From Endomicrobium sp. (GTDB lineage: Bacteria; Elusimicrobiota; Endomicrobiia; Endomicrobiales; Endomicrobiaceae): a stretch of DNA of 9,757 nt. The translations under genes were made by a program, and so were the position numbers. The notes under the pieces were generated by a model that saw nothing but the letters and a program-made list of their open reading frames with translations, was not told the DNA's origin and did no database searches. Each line of letters opens with the position of its first letter. The stretch's first letter is position 1. Location of the stretch: the NCBI GenBank assembly GCA_031262135.1, contig JAISIG010000038.1, positions 1 through 9,757 on the forward strand, written 5' to 3'. Below, in pieces: positions 6,118 through 9,757 of this stretch.

Positions 6118-7521
6118 TATTTCCTCTTTATATTTATAAATGTTTTTATATTTTGTATATTGATGTAAATCATATTCTTTTTTAATTTTAGTTCTAGCGA
6201 TGATTAATTTATTAGATGCAACATCTCGATTGATAGTTGAACCAGCTGCTATGAAAGATCCATATCCTAATTTTATAGGAGCAATCAAATTAACATTAGA
6301 TCCTACAAATGTATGGCTATCAATAACAGTTTTATGTTTTACATGACCATCGTAATTACAAGTTATTGTTCCTGCTCCTATATTAATATTCTTACCAAGA
6401 TAAGCATCTCCTATATACGTAAGATGTCCTATTTTAGATTGACTTCCTATGATAGAATTTTTAATCTCTGAAAAATTTCCTATTTTAGATTTTGTTTTTA
6501 GTATAGTTCCAGGTCTAAGATTACTAAAAGGCCCTACAGAAACTTGGTCAAATAAAACAGCGCCATTAATATAAGAGTATATTATATGATTTTCATTTCC
6601 AATAACAGAATTAATAATATAAGTATTACCTTGTATTATACATTTGTTTCCTATAGATACACAAGTATCGATATAAACGCCTGGATATATAATAGTATCA
6701 ATTCCAATGCGTGCATCGTAAGATATGTATACATTATTTATATCAATAAATAGGACTCCACTATTCAATAATTGAATTATCTTTTCTTTTTTTAATTTCT
6801 TTTCTATATAGGCAAGATCTTTCTTAGTATTAATCCCTCTCACTTCATCTGAATTATTAATATGCATTATATCAACTTTGTGTCCCATTTCCTTTAAAAC
6901 ATGTATCACATCTGTAAGATAATATTCTCCTTTATTATTCTTATTATTGATTTTATCTATAGCTTTCCATAAATTCTTGTTAAAGCAATAAATACCTGAG
7001 TTAATATTCTTTATTTGTTTTTCAATATAGGATGCATCGTTTTCTTCTACTATACGTTCTAGAGAGTTATTTTTTTTAATAATTCTCCCATATCCATAAG
7101 CATTTTTAACTTTAGTTGTTAATACCATAGCAGATGATTTTTGTCTAAAAGTTTCATTTATTAAATGGAATAATGTTGTTGTTTTAATAAGAGGAACATC
7201 AGCACTCAGCACTAATATTATACCATTATAATGGTATAGTATTCTTTTTGCTTGCAATAAAGCATGAGCAGATCCAAGTTGATATTTTTGATAAACTATT
7301 TGTATTCTATGGTTTTTTTTTAACAGTTCTTTTGATAGTTCTATAGCTTGTGTTGTACAATTTAATATTACGATTATGTTATCTGGTTTAAGCTTTTGAA
7401 TACAATCAAGCACCCAAAAAATCATGGGTTTTCCAGACAGATTATGTAGTATTTTAGCGCAAGAAGACAACATTCTAGATCCTATTCCAGCAGCTAAAAT
7501 AACTACTGAATAATTTTTCAT
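5170..7521 (-). CDS. glmU-prs: GlmU-Prs in-frame joined protein (UDP-GlcNAc synthase + PRPP synthetase)
   Basis: A single 783-codon frame holds two complete enzymes. Residues 1-~230 are the GlmU uridylyltransferase: LAAGIGSRM (9-17), QLGSAHA (81-87), SADVPL (106-111, metal Asp108), GYGR (143-146), GEYYLTD (198-204). Residues ~252-440 are the left-handed beta-helix acetyltransferase: Arg336, catalytic His366 in HLTYIGD, NIGAGTITCNYDG (380-392). GlmU thus makes UDP-GlcNAc from glucosamine-1-P, acetyl-CoA and UTP. A Lys/Tyr-rich linker (~441-468) leads straight into full-length Prs (from residue 469). ATG 7521 is chosen because the GlmU fold starts 3 residues later and an AGGA lies 9 nt upstream; an in-frame ATG at 7596 would add 25 hydrophobic residues without support. 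The two genes are normally separate neighbours. No stop lies between them, yet prs keeps its own strong ribosome site. A one-base error or slippage at the junction is the main alternative. Confidence 0.85.
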   Translation of the reverse strand: MKNYSVVILAAGIGSRMLSSCAKILHNLSGKPMIFWVLDCIQKLKPDNIIVILNCTTQAIELSKELLKKNHRIQIVYQKYQLGSAHALLQAKRILYHYNGIILVLSADVPLIKTTTLFHLINETFRQKSSAMVLTTKVKNAYGYGRIIKKNNSLERIVEENDASYIEKQIKNINSGIYCFNKNLWKAIDKINNKNNKGEYYLTDVIHVLKEMGHKVDIMHINNSDEVRGINTKKDLAYIEKKLKKEKIIQLLNSGVLFIDINNVYISYDARIGIDTIIYPGVYIDTCVSIGNKCIIQGNTYIINSVIGNENHIIYSYINGAVLFDQVSVGPFSNLRPGTILKTKSKIGNFSEIKNSIIGSQSKIGHLTYIGDAYLGKNINIGAGTITCNYDGHVKHKTVIDSHTFVGSNVNLIAPIKLGYGSFIAAGSTINRDVASNKLIIARTKIKKEYDLHQYTKYKNIYKYKEEIMDCKIISGNANIKLAKEIAEHLHIKLSKANIKRFSDGEIQVKIVDNIRGSDCYIVQPTCFPTVNEYLMELLIIADALKRASAMKITAIMPYYGYGRQDRKSEPRVPITARLVANLIAISGITRVMTMDLHAGQIQGFFDIPVDHLRGKFVLSRYFKEKHLNNIVVVSPDVGGAERARSFAKALNADLTIIDKRRPYPNEATVMNVIGNVKNKTCIILDDLIDTANTLIKVANAIRDKGAIHIFAAATHGILSGEALQKIQESCIEQLVITDSIPLKYDDNLSKNHKIIVLSVASLFAEAILRLKNNESISALFQE
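6121..6127 (-). promoter_or_regulatory. Internal Shine-Dalgarno site for prs
   Basis: Read on the minus strand, AGAGGAA lies 3 nt before the ATG at 6117, with its GAGG core 5 nt from it. It codes for part of the last GlmU linker residues (KEE) when the joined frame is read. Retention of a near-ideal site inside an open frame indicates that Prs initiation is, or until recently was, independent of GlmU termination. Confidence 0.75.
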
Positions 7522-7613
7522 ATCATTTTGTCCTAAATTTGTAAAGTTTTCGTATATAAGAAAATTAATAAAGAATATTGTAAAATAAAAATACATAAAA
7601 GTACATACCTTTT
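7522..7613. promoter_or_regulatory. Divergent glmU/der promoter region
   Basis: This 92-nt AT-rich spacer separates the leftward glmU operon from rightward der, so it should hold promoters in both directions. On the minus strand TTACAA (7578-7583) and TTATAT (7554-7559) are 18 nt apart and would start transcription near 7546, about 25 nt before glmU. A matching rightward pair for der is not convincing. In DNA this AT-rich, such boxes arise easily by chance, so the exact sites are weak. Confidence 0.35.
7531..7534 (-). promoter_or_regulatory. Shine-Dalgarno site deciding the glmU start
   Basis: AGGA on the minus strand stands 9 nt before ATG 7521. It supports that start over the upstream in-frame ATG at 7596, which has no such site and precedes the conserved GlmU fold by 28 residues. 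Confidence 0.6.
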
Positions 7614-8990
7614 ATGGAAATTCTTTATGAAAATGTAAATACTATGAAAATATCAAAGATATGTTTAAAAAAAGCTGTTTTAGTTGGACGTTGTAATGTA
7701 GGAAAATCGACTACATTTAATGCTTTGATTAAAAATAGAAAAGCTATTACTTCTAACATACCAGGAACTACAATCAATAGTAATCAAATGGCTATCTTAT
7801 ATAAGAATGAATCTTTTAATATTATTGATACAGCAGGTTACAACCCTGATCATAGGAATGAATTATTAATTAAAATTTTACAACAATTAAAAGTTACTAT
7901 TGCAACTGCTGATTTAATATTGTTTGTTGTTGATGGGAAACAAGGAATACATCCTTTAGATACTAAATTTTTAATTGAGTTAAGGAAATACAAAAAAAAC
8001 ATTATTCTCGTAATTAATAAAATTGATACTGATGCAGAGGAAATAAAGAAATATGAATTTTATCGTCTTGGACTAAGTAATGTATTGACTATATCATCTG
8101 CGCATAAAAGACATTTGGATAACTTATTGGATATGATATACTCTTTTTTTAAGACTAATAAAACTTATCTACAAAGATCTCTAACCCAACAAAAAGTACT
8201 TAAAATGGTGATTGTTGGGAAGTCAAATGTAGGGAAATCATCATTTATTAACGCTATGGTTAATGAAGAGATAAGTCTTTCTTATAATGGATTATATACA
8301 ACAAGAGATGCCGTTGAAGTAAAATTATATGATAATACAAATTATCAATTTTCAATAATAGATACAGCTGGAATTCCACATGATAATAAAACTAAATATA
8401 ATATACAATATTTAACAATGATTAGTACTAAACATGCAATAGATATGGCAAATGTCATTATTTTAATGATGAGTGCATTGGATGGCATAGGTGATACAGA
8501 ATTAAAAATAGCTAGAATTCTATTAAAATATAATAAACCAATTATCATTGCAATTAATAAATGGGACCTTATTCTTCATAATGAAAAACCTTTACGAGCC
8601 AAATTATTGTTACAACAAATACTAACTAAGCTTAAGTTTATTAAGTGGGCAGAAAATGTATTATTTATTTCTGTTAAGACAAAATATCATTTATATGAAG
8701 TTATATATAAAGCAAAACATTTAATTACTCAATATTCTAGATATTTTAGCGAAGAAGAGTTAAATAAATTTTTATTTAGTGCTATCAATGAAAAAAACTG
8801 TATTTTGCATGGAAAGTTTTTAATTATTAAAAAATGTGTGCAAGTATCATCTGCTCCACCGACATTTATTTTTTTTGTAAACAATGTAAAATTTGTACAT
8901 TTCTCTTACAAAAGATTTCTCAATAATTTTTTAAGAAAAAAATTTAATCTTAATAATATACCAATAGTATGTGTTTTCAAGAATGTGTAA
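7614..8990 (+). CDS. der: Ribosome-assembly GTPase Der (EngA)
   Basis: This 458-residue protein has the unique two-GTPase-plus-KH layout of Der, which acts in 50S subunit assembly. GTPase 1 carries GRCNVGKS (25-32), DTAG (72-75) and NKID (135-138). GTPase 2 carries GKSNVGKS (202-209), TTRD (229-232), DTAG (250-253) and NKWD (315-318). The KH-like C-terminus (about 375-458) has the family string APPTFIFFVN (414-423) and the typical SYKRFLNNFLR. GTPase 1 is unusual: the switch motif normally reading TRD is TIN (53-55), and the P-loop Pro is Cys27. Neither ATG 7614 nor the in-frame ATG 7644 (residue 11) has a clear SD. The later one would start closer to the family's usual N-terminus, so the true start is open. 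plsY follows after 3 nt. Confidence 0.95.
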   Translation: MEILYENVNTMKISKICLKKAVLVGRCNVGKSTTFNALIKNRKAITSNIPGTTINSNQMAILYKNESFNIIDTAGYNPDHRNELLIKILQQLKVTIATADLILFVVDGKQGIHPLDTKFLIELRKYKKNIILVINKIDTDAEEIKKYEFYRLGLSNVLTISSAHKRHLDNLLDMIYSFFKTNKTYLQRSLTQQKVLKMVIVGKSNVGKSSFINAMVNEEISLSYNGLYTTRDAVEVKLYDNTNYQFSIIDTAGIPHDNKTKYNIQYLTMISTKHAIDMANVIILMMSALDGIGDTELKIARILLKYNKPIIIAINKWDLILHNEKPLRAKLLLQQILTKLKFIKWAENVLFISVKTKYHLYEVIYKAKHLITQYSRYFSEEELNKFLFSAINEKNCILHGKFLIIKKCVQVSSAPPTFIFFVNNVKFVHFSYKRFLNNFLRKKFNLNNIPIVCVFKNV

Positions 8991-8993
8991 GCT

Positions 8994-9590
8994 ATGTTCA
9001 TTTTAATTATTTATATAATCCTATCTTATGTAGTTGGATCAATTCCTTTTGCATATATTATATCAAAACTCTTTAAAGATATTGACATTAGTATCACTGG
9101 ATCTAAAAATATTGGAACTACAAATGTTTTTAGAACAGTAGGGAAATTAGCAGGTATTTTAACATTTTTTGCGGATGTATTTAAAGGTTGGTTAGTTATA
9201 GAGATTGCTAAACATTATATTAATTCATCTTTTGATTATTTAATCTTTATAATTTTTGCTACATTAATTGGGCACATATATTCTGTTTTTATGAGATTTA
9301 AAGGAGGGAAAGGAGTTGCGACTAGTTTAGGTATATTTATGTCCTTAAGTTATATTCCTGTATTATTTAGTGTAATTATCTTTACATTTATAGTATTAAT
9401 TTCTGGATATGTTTCATTAGGATCTATAGTTGCATCTATTAGTTTACCAATTTTATTAATCATCTTTAAATATAATTTATCCTATATAACAGTAAGTTTC
9501 ATTGTAGCGTGCATTATTATATTTAAACATAAATCAAATATAAAACAATTAAAAAACAATTTATACAGAAAAAATAAAACGGAGAGATAG
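8994..9590 (+). CDS. plsY: Acyl-phosphate:glycerol-3-phosphate acyltransferase
   Basis: This 198-residue polytopic inner-membrane enzyme transfers an acyl group from acyl-phosphate (made by PlsX) to glycerol-3-phosphate, giving lysophosphatidic acid for phospholipid synthesis. The three cytoplasmic-loop motifs of the family are present: SKNIGTTNVFR (37-47; usually SGNIGATNxxR), GHIYSVFMRFKGGKGVAT (93-110) and GYVSLGS (138-144). HKSNIKQLKN (179-188) matches the usual conserved C-terminal tail. About six hydrophobic segments are visible. The start is 3 nt after der and has no SD, so translation is probably coupled to der. The last two codons and the TAG stop lie inside the acceptor and T stems of the opposite-strand tRNA-Ser. 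A Lys-rich tail of about 10 residues ends the protein. Confidence 0.95.
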   Translation: MFILIIYIILSYVVGSIPFAYIISKLFKDIDISITGSKNIGTTNVFRTVGKLAGILTFFADVFKGWLVIEIAKHYINSSFDYLIFIIFATLIGHIYSVFMRFKGGKGVATSLGIFMSLSYIPVLFSVIIFTFIVLISGYVSLGSIVASISLPILLIIFKYNLSYITVSFIVACIIIFKHKSNIKQLKNNLYRKNKTER

Positions 9591-9670
9591 GGATTCGAAC
9601 CCTAGAAATTGCGTTTTTACAATAAACAGTTTTTCCAAAACTGCGCCTTAAGCCTCTCGGCCATCTCTCC
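9580..9670 (-). tRNA. tRNA-Ser (anticodon GGA)
   Basis: The minus strand folds as a 91-nt class II tRNA. The acceptor stem is GGAGAGA (9664-9670) with TCTCTCC (9581-9587) and discriminator G at 9580. The anticodon stem CAGTT/AACTG closes loop TTGGAAA (9632-9638) with anticodon GGA at 9634-9636, reading UCC/UCU serine codons. A long variable arm pairing ATTG with CAAT is typical of tRNA-Ser, and the T arm is TAGGG-TTCGAAT-CCCTA. The 3' CCA is not encoded, so it must be added by a CCA-adding enzyme. The T-rich stretch just downstream lies within the end of plsY and may help termination. Confidence 0.96.
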
Positions 9671-9681
9671 ATATTTCTTAC

Positions 9682-9711
9682 TTGAACTTGCTATGGTAAT
9701 TTTCGTATAAT
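9682..9711 (+). promoter_or_regulatory. Candidate sigma70-type promoter for a gene beyond the window
   Basis: TTGAAC (9682-9687) and a full TATAAT (9706-9711) are 18 nt apart, which would start rightward transcription near 9718. The -10 box falls inside the left arm of the palindrome. No gene is visible downstream within the window. Confidence 0.4.
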
Positions 9712-9720
9712 AGCTTGCAA
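9693..9720 (-). promoter_or_regulatory. Candidate tRNA-Ser promoter
   Basis: On the minus strand TTGCAA (9715-9720) and TACCAT (9693-9698) are 16 nt apart, each matching consensus at four of six positions. Transcription would start around 9686, some 16 nt before the tRNA 5' end, a reasonable leader length. The -35 box is the centre of the palindrome. Confidence 0.35.
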
Positions 9721-9730
9721 CCTATTATAC
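9705..9730. promoter_or_regulatory. 26-bp near-perfect palindrome, operator- or promoter-like
   Basis: Arms GTATAATAG (9705-9713) and CTATTATAC (9722-9730) are exact reverse complements. The 8-nt centre CTTGCAAC itself holds palindromic TTGCAA (9715-9720), leaving only one mismatched pair in 13. Each arm contains TATAAT on one strand. It lies 35 nt upstream of tRNA-Ser and could be a regulator's binding site over two diverging promoters. Partly chance in AT-rich DNA, though the G/C-containing centre argues against pure chance. Confidence 0.5.
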
Positions 9731-9757
9731 TATTATTTGAATATTATTTATAGTTTT

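Noticed and set aside
7522..7596. 25-residue hydrophobic N-terminal extension of GlmU from ATG 7596
   Set aside because: GlmU is cytoplasmic, the family fold begins at Met 7521, and that start has an SD at proper spacing; the extension is AT-rich promoter DNA read as Phe/Ile/Tyr.
8345..8548. Leftward open frame of 67 codons
   Set aside because: Lies opposite the second GTPase domain of der, including DTAG; no sign of function.
1..9757. CRISPR array, insertion sequence, prophage, toxin-antitoxin or defence island
   Set aside because: No spaced repeats, transposase or integrase motifs; every gene over 70 codons kept here is a recognisable housekeeping family.

Overview
This is a very AT-rich, densely coded bacterial window that holds mostly housekeeping genes. 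Trp is read from TGG, so the standard bacterial code applies. Genes overlap or nearly touch, most starts have weak Shine-Dalgarno sites, and several conserved proteins have drifted at usually constant positions. Together this suggests a reduced, possibly host-associated genome (inference). The order glmU-prs-rplY-pth, a split MetV/MetF pair and a long membrane pyrophosphatase with a GPTADGFETYG motif would fit an anaerobe-like lineage such as Elusimicrobiota, Omnitrophota or Desulfobacterota. I cannot place it from sequence alone.

Layout. At 1-359 (+) lies the 3' end of a ZIP-family metal transporter, cut by the window edge and converging with the next gene. From 7521 down to 369 (-) runs one long apparent operon: glmU joined in frame to prs, then rplY, pth, a 75-residue MetV-like zinc/Cys protein, metF and hppA. 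Gaps are 53 nt or less, and two junctions overlap. The 92-nt divergent spacer at 7522-7613 separates it from a rightward pair, der-plsY (7614-9590). plsY runs 11 nt into the 3' end of a leftward tRNA-Ser(GGA) gene (9580-9670). The last 87 nt hold a 26-bp near-perfect palindrome and promoter-like elements that probably serve the tRNA and a gene beyond the window.

How the genes work together. GlmU makes UDP-GlcNAc for peptidoglycan and LPS, and Prs makes PRPP for nucleotides. Both release pyrophosphate-linked products or depend on pyrophosphate turnover, and HppA turns PPi hydrolysis into an ion gradient. L25, Pth and Der act on ribosomes and translation. MetV/MetF reduce methylene-THF in one-carbon metabolism. 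PlsY starts phospholipid synthesis.

The most unusual feature is the stop-free, in-frame junction between complete GlmU and complete Prs. A strong ribosome binding site for Prs is kept inside the joined frame. The neighbouring +1 frame ends in a TAATG stop/start overlap exactly at the prs start, which points to a very recent one-base change, programmed or transcriptional slippage, or a sequencing error. I see no CRISPR array, insertion sequence, phage gene or defence system.
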